Numbered from the stretch's first letter, positions 1 to 26,120 are shown. The stretch: 40,000 bases of DNA from Neocallimastix lanati (nom. inval.) (GCA_016946835.1 JACVTC010000111.1:115001-155000); one strand, 5' to 3'. Made by a program: numbers and translations. Notes: generated by a model not told the origin, from the letters alone.

Positions 1-243
1 AATATATATATTTTTTCTTTTTAAATATTACATCAATCATATAATATTATATTATTGATAGAAACGATATTAATAAAAGAAAAAAAAAATATATTAAATA
101 AAAAAATATTTATTTTTTTATTCTTTTTTTTTTTTTTTTTTTTATTATTATTATTACATAAGCTCTTCTTTTATTATATATATAAATATTTTTTTTGGAT
201 TTTCAACTCTAAATTTATACAATAAAATAACTATCTATTAAAC
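1..243. other. AT-rich upstream flank of the CFAP65-like gene
   Basis: The stretch is A/T homopolymer and short ATT and AT runs leading to the first ATG at 244. No coding exon or recognisable promoter element stands out, since TATA-like strings are everywhere at this base composition. It probably holds the promoter and 5' UTR of the downstream gene. Confidence 0.4.
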
Positions 244-14049
<13,806 letters not shown>

Positions 14050-14060
14050 ATTAAAATAAA

Positions 14061-14096
<36 letters not shown>

Positions 14097-14350
14097 ATAA
14101 AGATGAAAAAAAAAAAAAAAAAAATAGAGAAAGTGATTCAAATTAAATACCTATATAATTAATATTTTTCTTTCCTTTCTCATTTTTTTCTATAAAATTT
14201 ATTTGTATATATTCTTTTTTTATTTACTTGGTAATAGATAAAAAAATTATTGTTCGTTTTTTTTTTTTTTTTTTTTTTTTTTCAAACATTGCAATATGAA
14301 TATATGTATATATGTATTATATAACATTAGAAATAATTAGTATCATTTAA

Positions 14351-14400
<50 letters not shown>

Positions 14401-15267
14401 TAACAATTATAAAAATTTTATTACTACATTAAATATTTACAAAAAGACATAATATGAAAATGACATATTATTTAAATATTAAATTACATTTAGATTTTAA
14501 AAAATTAATAGCGATTATTTTTTTTTAATAATAACATATTTATATTTTTAACATTTATTTTTATGTAAATTTTCAGCAAAATATAAAAAAAAAAAAATTA
14601 TTCTATTAATCAAAAATCTTTTGTTATAAAAATTTAAAAAAAAAACAAATAAAAATAAAAATAAAATAAACATAAATAAAGGAAAGATAAAAAAAAAATT
14701 TAATTATAATAATCCACATTAATAGATCATATTTATTTCTAGATTGTGGAAAAAATTTTAATATATTAATTTGAGAAATTAATAAAAAAATTATTTAAAA
14801 ATAATTAACTGTATGGAATTTATTATGGAATCATATTAATATGGAGAAATAATAAAAATACAAAAATGTTTTAAATATAAAATTTAAAAAAAATATATAC
14901 ATAAAATGAATAATAGTTCTATATTTTCATTGTTTTAGTTTCTTTGAAAAATTAGATGATAACTATTTATTTTACATTATATATATTTGTATATTTTTTT
15001 AACGAAACATTGGAAAAAATTTAAAATATATAGAGTATTATTAACTAAATTTTATTTTAAACATTATGATATTAAAAAGTGATGTCCTATCTTAATTTTT
15101 TTTTAAAAACATTATCATGATATTCAAAAGCGATAAGATTTTTTAGTTAATGTAAAGTAAAGATGGAAAATATCTTTCGGTTATTTTTGATAATTTATTA
15201 TATGATTGTTATTATTGTTATAATTGTATTATTATTAATTATTAGTATTATTATTATTATTATTATA
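14050..15267. other. Intergenic A/T-rich spacer
   Basis: This is the region downstream of the CFAP65-like stop codon. It contains a poly-A run of about 41 (14358-14398), other A and T tracts, and a pair of imperfect 30-35-bp repeats near 15060-15095 and 15105-15145 (cores ACATTATGATATT and ACATTATCATGATATTC). No exon with coding bias, tRNA or other RNA gene was seen. The 3' UTR and polyadenylation site of the upstream gene must lie near its start. Confidence 0.5.
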
Positions 15268-15828
<561 letters not shown>

Positions 15829-15837
15829 CTCCCCCTC
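15829..15837 (-). other. Polypurine tract
   Basis: On the - strand this reads GAGGGGGAG and touches the LTR start TGTTAACG. This is the standard plus-strand primer site of LTR retrotransposons and is a striking G run in a region with almost no G or C. Confidence 0.8.
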
Positions 15838-15840
15838 AAA

Positions 15841-16138
15841 TTAGATTTTTTTAATATTAAAAATCTTATTTGCAAATATACTCATTTTTGTACCATTAAC
15901 ATCTTTAGTGAGAGCGTCAGCTAACATTTCTTTTGTATCTTTGTATTCTAATTTTACTTTCCTTTTTACTATATTATCTCTATTAAAATGAAATCTAATA
16001 TCTATGTGTTTTAACTTTGTATTGATTTCACCATTTTCAATAGTTATTTTACTTGCTAAATTATCTGTGAAAATGGTAATTGTTTTATTATAATTTATTA
16101 ATTCTTTTAAAATATTTCTGATCCATAGAATTTTTTTT
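15841..16138 (-). pseudogene. Frameshifted C-terminal RNase H tail of the copia Pol
   Basis: The main frame leaves the RNase H homology just after the motif STAEAEYISTSENIKK, at a run of eight A (16131-16138 on the - strand). The other frame continues the family's usual ending with short motifs such as FTDN, HIDIRFHF and LADALTK, and stops at 15841-15843, directly before the polypurine tract. A 1-base change in the A run explains the break, so about 97 residues are lost and replaced by a short wrong tail. It could be a real mutation or a homopolymer sequencing error. Confidence 0.8.
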
Positions 16139-19100
16139 AATATTTTCGGATGTGCTAATGTATTCTGCTTCTGCTGTAGACGTAGCTACACATGTTTGTT
16201 TTTTAGAAATCCAGCATATGGGACTGTTTCCCATAAGTATTATTCCACCAGACGTAGATTTCCTGTCATTTAGATCACCTCCAAAATCGGCATCAGTGTA
16301 TGCTATTATTTCCCCTTGTCCATCATATACAATTTTATAATCTTTAGTACTATTTATATATCTGAAAATATTTGTTATTTTATTCCAGTCTGATATTGTG
16401 GGTTTTTCTGATTTTCTGGCAGCCTTGTTCACGGAGAATGCGATATCTGGCCTTGTGCATTTTGATAGATATATTAAGGAACCTATAGCACTCTTGTAGA
16501 TTGTTTTATTGAAAGGTTTATTATTTTCAGAGATAGTGTTGTCTCCTGTGCATGGTGTTTTTCTTTTTCTCATTTCTTTTATATTAAATTTGTCTAATAT
16601 ATTATTTATAAAACTATTTTGTGATATAATATATTTATTCTTTTGTTTTTCAATTTTTATGCCAAGTATGAATTCGGCTGGTCCACAATTTGATATTTTA
16701 AATTTTTCTTTAATTTTTGTAATTATATTTTGTATTTCTTTGTCTTCACCAGTTATGATCATATCGTCTACATATAAACCTATGATGCATTTGGTTTTAT
16801 TATTCTTTGAATATTTAAATATACACTTTTCAGATTTTATTTGTTTAAATCCATTTTTATTTAAAAATTTTGTAATCGTTTGGTTCCATTGCCTACCGGA
16901 TTGTTTTAATCCGTATAGTGCTTTATTGAGTTTCCAGAATCCCCGCCCAAAGTTAGTATCACCTAGTGGAATAGTAGTGTAAATATCAGTATCTAATGGA
17001 GCGTTGAGATACGCAGCTTTAATATCTAATTGGTAGATATTCCAATTAAACTTAGCTGCTAAAGCGATAATAAGCTTTAATCCATCAATGTTTAAGGTAG
17101 GAGAATAAGTAAGTTCATAATCAATACCTCTACGTTGTTTAAAACCTCTAGCAACTAGGCGAGCTTTAAATCTAACAATATTATTATTAGAGTCTTTTTT
17201 GGTAGCAAAAACCCATTTTGTCGAAATAAGATTTTTGTTTTTAGGAATGTAATTAACGATGGACATAACATTATTATTGTATAAATTATTAAGTTCATCT
17301 TGTATAGCTTTATACCAGTAATTTTTATTAGGACAATTAAAAGCTTCATTAAAACTATTAGGTGTATCAGAGTAAATTGTAAAAACCATTTTTTCATTAT
17401 TGGAAACATCATATTTAGGCCGAGAGATATCATTAGTAATATTAAAGAAAGTTTCAGGACTTAAAGGACGTTTGAGTACGGACTGATTGTTAATCCCTGT
17501 CATATTATCAGTCATATTTACATCTTGGTCAGAAATAATGGAAATAATATTATTATTAATGTAATTAGTATCAGAACCTAAATCATGGTTAATAGAATAA
17601 GAATCCTGGGGAGTTTTATCGCCAATAGGAATAACATCATTTTCATCTAAATTTGAACAATTATAATTGTTAATTGATAGATTATCATCAACAACATTAT
17701 CTAGTAAATTTTCATTAGTAGCAATAATATTATTATTAAAATTGTCATCTTTAATATTTTTAGTGACAGAATCTTCATTATTTAAAGATTTATTAAGGGA
17801 AAGTTTAAATGTTTTATCAAAAGTATCATTTGTTACAGATGTATTGATTTTATTATTATCATTAATTATATTTTTATTATTGACATTTTGAAAAAAAATT
17901 TTATTAATAAATTTTTGATTAATTTTTGAAAAATTTTTAAGTTTCATAGATTTATTACTGTTATCATTAATTTTATGTAACTTATTATCTTTATTAATAA
18001 ATGTTGTAGATTCACGTGATGTATTAAAAGATTTTAATTTAGTGGAATTATTATTCATAATATTATTATTCTTCGTCATTATTGGGTCTGAATTTAAATT
18101 ATAAGATTTAATTATTTTACCATTATCCAATGGTTGTAAATTAAAATTTTCTTCATTTTTTGAATAATTTTTATTATTAAAATTTTTTTCATTTTTAAAT
18201 TTAGAAATATCAATATTTTCTTTAAGCGTTTTTACAGGAGTACTGGCAGGGGAATTTTCGGTTGGCTTGGAATCATTTATATTTGAGTTAACAGTATTAA
18301 TCAGAGTCGGTAAAACGATATCATTTTTACAGGATTTTTTACTATATTCCTTATGGGTAATTGAAGGATTTTCAGCATCTTTTCCTTTTTCTGCCCAATT
18401 ATGTTTATTTTTATAAGAATAACTGCATTCACCTTTTTCAATGTAAGAATTATTTACCACGTTTTTTAATGAATGATTCAAATTATTTTTATTGTTTACA
18501 TGGATATTGGTAAATATAAAATCATTATTATTATTATTTAAAGAATTGTTATTGACCTTTTGAAGTATATTTTGGTTTTCTAGTACTGTGTTAGTATTTT
18601 GTTTATTATAATTTTTATTTAAACGAACTATATTATTGTTACTATGTTTTACATTAGTTGAAATTTCATTATTTACTTCAGAAATTACATTTGAATTAAT
18701 ATTATTTTTTGCGTATAAATTATTTTGTTCTAAAGTAATATTGTGTTTATTGTTATGTGTGTTATTTGTTTTATTAAAATCCAATAGTTTATTTGTTTTT
18801 GTGTCCTTTTCTAAGGTTATGGTTTTAATTTTGTTATTTTTATTGTTTAAATTAATTATATCGTCGTTGTTAATATTATAAACCATATTTTCTTTACCTT
18901 TATCTATATTTTTATTATTATTCATATTATCTAAAATATTAATAATTATTTTCGTGTTATTATCATGTAAATTATTTTCTGCTTCTATTTTATTATCCTC
19001 GTTATCCATGTTCATATTGTTTAAATTATCGTTTACAATAATGTTATTTAAATCAATATTATTATTGTTTTCATTTAAATTATTATTTTCATTGTTTAGA

Positions 19101-21700
19101 ACATTATTTATGTTTTCTATATTATTAATTATATTTTCATTTATAATATGATTATTTTCATTATTATTATTATTTACTATATTATTATCAATTTTTGTAA
19201 AAGAGAAATATGGGTCCACAAATCCTTCTTTCTCATATATATAGTTTGCTGGACATTCCTCTAAACATTCTACTTCTCTGACATGGTGTATTCTTTTGTT
19301 TTTTATGTCCATAATCCTATATGAGTAATTTTTCTTGCTGAAACCAAGAAATATTCCTTCCTTTGCTTTTGGAGTGAAATTGGATTTGTTTTCCATATTA
19401 TCAATATAATAACATTTACATCCAAAAGTTCTTAAGTGTTTTAAAGAAATACTTTTTCCTGATATGACTTCATCAGGTATTAAATTATTATTTCCTTCAT
19501 GAGGAATCATATTATACAAATAAGCCGCATGTCTTACTGCATATTCCCAGAAATTTTCAGATAATTTTGCCCAAAATAATAAAGTTTTAGCTGTGTTTTT
19601 TATTGTTTGATTTATCCTTTCGGCTTTTCCATTATTTTCTGGACAATATGGTGGAGAGAATGATTTTTCAATTCCATTATCTTTACAGTATCTTCTTATT
19701 TTCTTATTTTTATATTCTTTACCACCATCTGTTTTAAATATTTTAACTTTATAATTATCAAATTGATTGTTAAGGTATTTTAGAAAATCGATTATAATGT
19801 CTGGCGCTTCAGCTTTAGATTTTAAAGTGAAGAGCCAAACTTTCCACGAATATTCGTCCAAGAAAGTTATAAAATATTTTTTGTCATTAATAGAACTGTT
19901 ATATGGCCCCGAAATGTCAGAGTGTATAACTTCAAGTATCTTGTTTGATTTAGGATTGTTCCCATTATGTGGGGAATGCTTCATTTTTACTACTTTACAT
20001 TCTTTACATTTTGGGATCTTGATCTCGTGTAGTTCTAAATGTTTAGAAATATTTCTTATATATTGATGGCCCATTCTTCTGTGCCATATTTCTAGACTGT
20101 TTTGCCCTAAATCATCTAATGATAAAATATTTTGATTATTTATTATACTTTTTGTGTTTATTTTAAATTGATTAAAATCAGTTGATAGAAACGTTCCGAT
20201 AACATTTTTATCACAGTCAGATATAGTCAATTTTACTTTTTCTTGACTTATTGGCTCAATAACGGATGTTATACCTATTTTTGCGAATTCGATGGCACTT
20301 ATCAAGTTTTTATGTGCCTTTTTTGAATATAACACTTTGTTTAATTTTATATGGTAGTTGTTTATGGTAAATTCACAACTACCATATCCTTCAAAGTCTA
20401 AAGTAGTATTGTTTGCACATCTTAGTTGTACAAAATCTTCTTTATAATCTTTCAAAAGGTTTTTATCATTAGTTACATGTTCGTAAGCTCCACTATCATA
20501 ATACCATTCAACTGTTTCGTTACTTTCTATATTTCTTTCAATTATGTTTACAGATTTTTCATCATTATCTATATTATATGGTTCATTTATTGATTCAATT
20601 AGCAAAGCATCATTAATATGTGGTTCACATAATGGTCTGATGTCTTCAAAATTATCATCTCTTTCGCTGTCACTTTCTTCATATTTAGAAGTTATTTTTT
20701 CCACTAAACCAAATGATTTTAATTCTTTTTCTTCATTTTTATGGTTTTTCTGGTAGAGTGATTGTTGCCTCCCTTCTTTTTTGTTTTCTCTTGCTTTCAT
20801 ATTGTATTTACAATCTTTTGTGAGATGTCCTCTTATTTCACAAATATGACAATATAAATTTTTGTTAGTTTTGTTATTGTTTCTGTTTATTTTCTTAACA
20901 AAACCTTTTCCTTTATGATAGTTTTTATTTTTATAACGTTTTTCAATTAGATCTATATCCATTGGATCATCATGATCATCATGTTCATCCATTGTATTTT
21001 CCCAATTTTCTAGATATGATCTAGCTGAAATTCTATCTTTTATACTTTCATATAATTGTCTGGCGGTAGTTTCTAAAGTTACATCTATAATGTTTTTAAA
21101 GTCATTTGGTAAAATATTGAACATGTACTTTAATTTTTCCCTTTCAGTCAAATTTACTCCGGCATCTTCCATTTCACCGAATATTTCATTTACGCTATCA
21201 GCCATCTTCATTATTTGGCTGCGGTCATTTGCCTTAAGTTTTCGCAATTTCTTGAGCCAGTATTCAGTGTCATTATTCTTATCACCGTATTTTGAAGTTA
21301 GTTTTTCCATAATTGTGAATGTTTTCTTCATTCTACTAACTTCCCTTAATATTTTTTCTTCAACGTTTTGAATCACCATAAGCATTAACTGAGAGTCTTT
21401 CTCTTCTGCTTTAGCAATGATTCTATTTCGGTTTTGAGTAAACACTTCATTGTAGTTTACATTTTCTCCACGATTTAATTGTAATTCCTCAATAATCTTC
21501 AGGATAGCTTTTACCGTCTTAGATTCTTCATTAGGATTAAGTCTATAGTTATTATCCTTCAGGTGAGAGATAACATCTTCTTCAATGAATTCTTCCATTC
21601 CATATCTCCTAGCTGCAGTCATGATAAGGAAATTCCATGTGGCAAAATTGGATACACCACGAAGACGTTGGTCCTTAGCTAAGTTAAATTGATAGGCCAT
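16088..21700 (-). CDS. Copia Gag-Pol polyprotein (1870 codons)
   Basis: A single frame encodes, in order: a UBN2-type Gag (residues about 1-240); a CX2CX4HX4C zinc knuckle (CHICEIRGHLTKDC, about 283-297); an aspartic protease with DSG (about 403); the GAG-pre-integrase HHCC zinc region (LEIWHRRMGH ... CKECK); an integrase core with the D,D,E triad in HSDISGP (about 592), TDGG (about 656) and NNGKAER (about 690); then an Asn-rich linker (about 835-1410). After the linker come reverse transcriptase RVT_2 with QLDIKAAYLNAP (about 1556) and YVDDM (about 1642), and RNase H with YTDADFGG (about 1797). These enzymes copy the element RNA into DNA and integrate it. Typical copia polyproteins are about 1300-1500 residues; the excess here is the linker. 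The ATG at 21700 is about 80 bp from the LTR remnant. The C-terminus is frameshifted (see 15841-16138); all the other motifs named look intact. Confidence 0.95.
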   Translation of the reverse strand: MAYQFNLAKDQRLRGVSNFATWNFLIMTAARRYGMEEFIEEDVISHLKDNNYRLNPNEESKTVKAILKIIEELQLNRGENVNYNEVFTQNRNRIIAKAEEKDSQLMLMVIQNVEEKILREVSRMKKTFTIMEKLTSKYGDKNNDTEYWLKKLRKLKANDRSQIMKMADSVNEIFGEMEDAGVNLTEREKLKYMFNILPNDFKNIIDVTLETTARQLYESIKDRISARSYLENWENTMDEHDDHDDPMDIDLIEKRYKNKNYHKGKGFVKKINRNNNKTNKNLYCHICEIRGHLTKDCKYNMKARENKKEGRQQSLYQKNHKNEEKELKSFGLVEKITSKYEESDSERDDNFEDIRPLCEPHINDALLIESINEPYNIDNDEKSVNIIERNIESNETVEWYYDSGAYEHVTNDKNLLKDYKEDFVQLRCANNTTLDFEGYGSCEFTINNYHIKLNKVLYSKKAHKNLISAIEFAKIGITSVIEPISQEKVKLTISDCDKNVIGTFLSTDFNQFKINTKSIINNQNILSLDDLGQNSLEIWHRRMGHQYIRNISKHLELHEIKIPKCKECKVVKMKHSPHNGNNPKSNKILEVIHSDISGPYNSSINDKKYFITFLDEYSWKVWLFTLKSKAEAPDIIIDFLKYLNNQFDNYKVKIFKTDGGKEYKNKKIRRYCKDNGIEKSFSPPYCPENNGKAERINQTIKNTAKTLLFWAKLSENFWEYAVRHAAYLYNMIPHEGNNNLIPDEVISGKSISLKHLRTFGCKCYYIDNMENKSNFTPKAKEGIFLGFSKKNYSYRIMDIKNKRIHHVREVECLEECPANYIYEKEGFVDPYFSFTKIDNNIVNNNNNENNHIINENIINNIENINNVLNNENNNLNENNNNIDLNNIIVNDNLNNMNMDNEDNKIEAENNLHDNNTKIIINILDNMNNNKNIDKGKENMVYNINNDDIINLNNKNNKIKTITLEKDTKTNKLLDFNKTNNTHNNKHNITLEQNNLYAKNNINSNVISEVNNEISTNVKHSNNNIVRLNKNYNKQNTNTVLENQNILQKVNNNSLNNNNNDFIFTNIHVNNKNNLNHSLKNVVNNSYIEKGECSYSYKNKHNWAEKGKDAENPSITHKEYSKKSCKNDIVLPTLINTVNSNINDSKPTENSPASTPVKTLKENIDISKFKNEKNFNNKNYSKNEENFNLQPLDNGKIIKSYNLNSDPIMTKNNNIMNNNSTKLKSFNTSRESTTFINKDNKLHKINDNSNKSMKLKNFSKINQKFINKIFFQNVNNKNIINDNNKINTSVTNDTFDKTFKLSLNKSLNNEDSVTKNIKDDNFNNNIIATNENLLDNVVDDNLSINNYNCSNLDENDVIPIGDKTPQDSYSINHDLGSDTNYINNNIISIISDQDVNMTDNMTGINNQSVLKRPLSPETFFNITNDISRPKYDVSNNEKMVFTIYSDTPNSFNEAFNCPNKNYWYKAIQDELNNLYNNNVMSIVNYIPKNKNLISTKWVFATKKDSNNNIVRFKARLVARGFKQRRGIDYELTYSPTLNIDGLKLIIALAAKFNWNIYQLDIKAAYLNAPLDTDIYTTIPLGDTNFGRGFWKLNKALYGLKQSGRQWNQTITKFLNKNGFKQIKSEKCIFKYSKNNKTKCIIGLYVDDMIITGEDKEIQNIITKIKEKFKISNCGPAEFILGIKIEKQKNKYIISQNSFINNILDKFNIKEMRKRKTPCTGDNTISENNKPFNKTIYKSAIGSLIYLSKCTRPDIAFSVNKAARKSEKPTISDWNKITNIFRYINSTKDYKIVYDGQGEIIAYTDADFGGDLNDRKSTSGGIILMGNSPICWISKKQTCVATSTAEAEYISTSENIKKNSMDQKYFKRINKL

Positions 21701-21780
21701 CTTAATACTTTGTTAAAATCGATTTTTAAATTTAAAGCTTTGTAATTTATTATAGAGTACTGAGACTCTTAATCTATTAT
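21701..21780 (-). other. Retroelement leader, expected primer-binding region
   Basis: This is the stretch between the LTR remnant and the Gag ATG, where a tRNA primer-binding site would be expected. It contains a hairpin (AGAGT/ACTCT arms with a 6-nt loop at about 21754-21769). I could not match it to a specific tRNA by eye. Confidence 0.4.
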
Positions 21781-21818
21781 TGTTTAATATCTAATTATTA
21801 ATAAATAAATATTAAACA
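21781..21818. repeat. 38-bp palindromic remnant in place of the 5' LTR
   Basis: The segment begins TGTTTAATAT, as the LTR edge should, then switches to a sequence that is the reverse complement of the LTR's own terminal bases. With its flanks it forms 16-bp arms (21775-21790 and 21809-21824) around an 18-nt loop. The span 21787-21826 is a perfect 40-bp inverted copy of 15580-15619 at the other end of the element. Confidence 0.8.
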
Positions 21819-21826
21819 ATAATAAT

Positions 21827-22942
21827 TATTATTTATTATTATTTATTATTTATTATTTAATTATTATTTATTAATCTATTAAATAATAATTTTTTATGAA
21901 ATTTAGTATATTAATATTATATTTTAATATATATTATAATATATTTATATATATAACTTATTGATTAATAATTAATATATCCTTGATACAGAATTATTAA
22001 AAAATTTGATAAATATTTAAAATATAAATTATTAAATAAATTTAATATATTATAGATTATATCTCACAATATATAAACAAATTTTGATAAACTTAATAAT
22101 ATTATTAAAAAAAAACAATTTAAACAATATATTGTAATATATAGTAATATAAATGAATTTTAATTTATTTCAAATGCCTTTATTATTAAATTTTTCAAAA
22201 AGAGAAGTAAAAAAATAAATAATTGAATAAATTTTATTATTTAGCAACATTAATAGGAAACTCAATTGTAAGGTAATTTATTTTCACATTTATTTTTAAT
22301 AAATTAATATATAGATAAATTGGTATGTTGTAATTACTAAATTATTATATATATTTAAATAATTTAAAATTTGTTTATTCTTATTACATTCATATATTCT
22401 CTATAATTTCATTTCTAATTTTTTTTTTTTTTTTTTTTTTTTTTTAATCATTATATATATATTATTTTATATATACTTAAAAATTGAAAAATAAATCACA
22501 ATTCAATAAATATTATAATAAATTGTTAAATAACTAATATGAAATTATTAAATGTTTACCTTTTTTATAATAAATTAATGGAACCAATAATTTTTACAAT
22601 AAAATACTTTTTCTTTTCTTTAAATCAACTAAATGATATGATAATAGATATCAATATTTAAATATATAATAATATTTAGTTTTTATCACAAATTAAAAGA
22701 TAAAGAAATTAAAAAAATCAAATTTCGAAGTTTTAAGCACAAAATAACAATTATCAAATAAATAGTAATATTAATCTTCAAATTTTAAATAATTCAATAT
22801 ATCAACTTGATATTTAAAAAGTTTTATTAATCAGGTTGAAATTAATTTTAATTAAGTACTTTTAACCGAGTATACAGAAATTCATACCTATCTGTAATTT
22901 AATTCTTGATAAATATCATAAATAGTGTAATTAATAAAAAGC
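21827..22942. other. Intergenic region upstream of the Rab7-like gene
   Basis: The region starts with ATTATTT-like repeats and then has AT-rich non-coding sequence with a T run near 22420-22445. I found no exon, RNA gene or second LTR copy. The promoter of the Rab7-like gene presumably lies towards 22942. Confidence 0.45.
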
Positions 22943-23040
22943 ATGAGAAAAGATATTTTAAAAGTAAGTATTAATTTATAACTCATTATTATCAATCCTT
23001 TTTTAAACAAAAATAGTAAATGAAATTTATTATAATTTAA

Positions 23041-23072
<32 letters not shown>

Positions 23073-24026
23073 GGTTGTTATAATTGGTGATGGTGGTGTA
23101 GGTAAAACATCCATAAGAGTTCAGGTAAATAATATAAATTTATTGTTTTATTAAATGTAATTTATTTTATAAATCATTTTTTTATAAAAGATTAAATATT
23201 AATTAAATCAAAATAATTATATATTATGACAATGTTTGTAATTATATTTTGTAACTAATTTAAACAGTATATTCATAGAAGATTTACAAGTAATTATAAA
23301 GCTACTATTGGAGCTGATTTCATAACTAAAGATGTTCAATTAGAAGATGGTAAAAAAGTATCAATGCAGGTATAATCATATAAATAAATAAAATGAATTA
23401 AAAATTTTTTTAAAACGTTATTTTTATAAAATGTTCCAAAGGCTTATTATAAAAAAATTAAATTTAAATATATTCCTTTTATTAATTATATATATATATA
23501 TATAATTTATGTATGATATTATAAAAAAATTTTTTTTTTACACTTTAAATGTAACCATTGAAAAACAACTGTACTAACAAATAAATGATATTTATATAAA
23601 AAAATAATTATTCATATATATATATATTTGCTACATTTAAATAATAATATAAACAATACTACTTATTAAAAGATATGGGATACAGCAGGTAAATTTTTAT
23701 TCTTATTTTTTTTTTTATTTATATATATTCATTATCCTTTCTATTATTTTATATTTTATTTACAATTTGTACATATAAAATATTTATTTATAACTAGGTC
23801 AGGAAAGATTCCAAAGTTTAGGAATAGCATATTATAGGGGGGCTGATGCATGCATGTAAATACTAAAATAAATATAAATGAATAAATAATGAATGAGCAT
23901 AAAATATTTATAATTTAAAGTGTAATCCATATTAATTTTTTGTATTATTATTTTTATTATATTTAATTAAATATACTTACTTTTAATCATCAAAATAATC
24001 TATAACTTGTAAATAATAATTTTTCT

Positions 24027-24058
<32 letters not shown>

Positions 24059-24845
24059 TAGTATTGTTTTCGATGTAACCAATCCAGATTCATTTAATCA
24101 TGTCTTAAAATGGGAACATGAATTTATCGATAAAGCTGATTTAAAAGATCCATCAACTTATCCCTTCGTATTAATTGGTAATAAAATTGATAATGAGAAT
24201 GATAGAATGATTTCAAAAAGTCAAGGTAAACGTATGGCAATTAAAATGAGAGAACAATCAATAAAAGAATCTTCTCACTATGGTTTAATTCAACAAAATA
24301 AATATATACCAGAGGATGATAATATCCAAAGCTATAACGATAGTTTATTAACTATTTACCAAAGATCATCCTCCTATAAAAAATATAGTTATGCTTTACA
24401 TAAAGAAAATCAAAATAATAAAAAAACTAATAATAGTAGTAGTTCAAGTAATAAGAATAATAGTAATAGTAATAATAGAAATAAAGACTTAAATCCATTA
24501 CAGCCATATAATTTTAACAATAGCAATATGTTAAATACAGATAATGTCGAAGGGTTGACACTCTATTCTGTTTATAAAAATAATAATAAATCCAATGGTA
24601 ATTCAAATAATAATTATAATTATGAAGAGGATGAAGATAGTACGGATTATGAAGATTATGATGATCTTGAAAATTATAGAATTCCATATTTTGAAGTATC
24701 TGCAAAATATGGTGATAATATTGAAGCCGCATTTCATCATATTGCTAAAACAGTACAACTACCACAATTTGAATTTTTAATTGAAGGAGATACCATTAAT
24801 TGGAATGATGATGAAATTTCAAGAACAAATAATTGTTGCTTTTAA
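22943..24845 (+). CDS. Rab7-like small GTPase with large G4-G5 insert, six exons
   Basis: Exons: 22943-22963, 23074-23124, 23268-23369, 23673-23688, 23798-23855, 24062-24845, for 343 residues. The G motifs are all present: GDGGVGKTS (12-20), switch I YKATIGADF (34-42), WDTAGQERFQSLG (from residue 60), NKID (123-126) and SAK (296-298). The switch and interswitch residues and the DVTNPDSF/PFVLIGNKID segments are most like Rab7/Ypt7, which controls late endosome/vacuole fusion. The C-terminus CCF is a CCX-type site for geranylgeranylation. Between NKID and IPYFEVSAK, where Rab7 has about 20-30 residues, there are about 170, rich in Asn, Ser, Tyr and Asp. The insert is in frame, inside a single exon, with no splice signals that would obviously remove it. 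Exon 4 is only 16 bp. Family certainty is high; assignment to true Rab7 rather than a Rab7 paralogue is moderate. Confidence 0.88.
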
Positions 24846-24960
24846 GATAAATATATATAATAAAAAAAATTAATAATAATAAATTAATAGAAATGAGAGA
24901 ATAAATAATAGCAGTAATAATAATAACGAAAGTTAATAATTAAAAAAAAAAAAAATTAAA

Positions 24961-24996
24961 AAAATCAAAAATCAAAAATCAAAAATCAAAAATCAA
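24961..24996. repeat. AAAAATC heptamer tandem repeat
   Basis: About five copies of a 7-bp unit are followed by a poly-A run, about 120 bp after the Rab7-like stop codon. Confidence 0.85.
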
Positions 24997-25289
24997 AAAA
25001 AAAAAAAAAAAAAAAATTTAACTTATAAATTTTATAATATTTTTAAAATAATAATAATACTATCATTCATCCATATCAATCTTTATCGTATTATGTAAAA
25101 AAAAAAAAAAAAAATAGAAAATAAATTAAAGAAAATTATCAATCAAAACAATCAAAACTTTCACAATTCATATCAAAAATTTTATTCAATTTATTTTATA
25201 TTTATTAAAAATTTTTTTAGAAAAGAATTATTCTTATAAATAAATAAATAAATAAATAATTTAATATATATTATTTTAAAAATAATGAA

Positions 25290-25329
<40 letters not shown>

Positions 25330-25852
25330 TTATTTATAATAATTATTTATAATATATAAAAAATTCATTTATTAATTAAATTTAAATATTTATAACAATT
25401 AATTATACATCATAAATATATATATTAATAATAAATACTTGTTTTAAAATTTGTCGTATTTAATAAGAAATAATGTTTTACAATAAAATGAGTAAATAAA
25501 TATAAATAATTTATAAAATATATATATATAATTCAAAAAATATATATATATATTTAAAATAATTACATAAAGACAAATTTTGATTCTGTTACTTTTTTTT
25601 TTTTCTCTATTATTTTCGGTTTTTTTTTTTTTTTTTTTTTTTAATTTTACTTAACTATGCAATAATTACATAAAAACAAGTTTTAGTTTTTTTTTTTTTT
25701 TTCATTTTATTAACACAATAATCTTTTTTAACAAAAAATAGAATATATTATAAGTTGTGGTACAGTAGGTGTGATAATTTTTTTATTTTATAAATAATAA
25801 AATTTATGGTTGTTTAATTTTTTATTTAATATTGTATTTTTTCCACTTAAAC

Positions 25853-26120
<268 letters not shown>

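Noticed and set aside
16152-21371. Many + strand open frames inside the retroelement
   Set aside because: They are antisense shadows of the Gag-Pol frame and carry no recognised domain.
21754-21769. Hairpin in the retroelement leader as a tRNA anticodon-arm primer site
   Set aside because: The loop is 6 rather than 7 nt and no specific tRNA could be matched, so a primer tRNA was not named.
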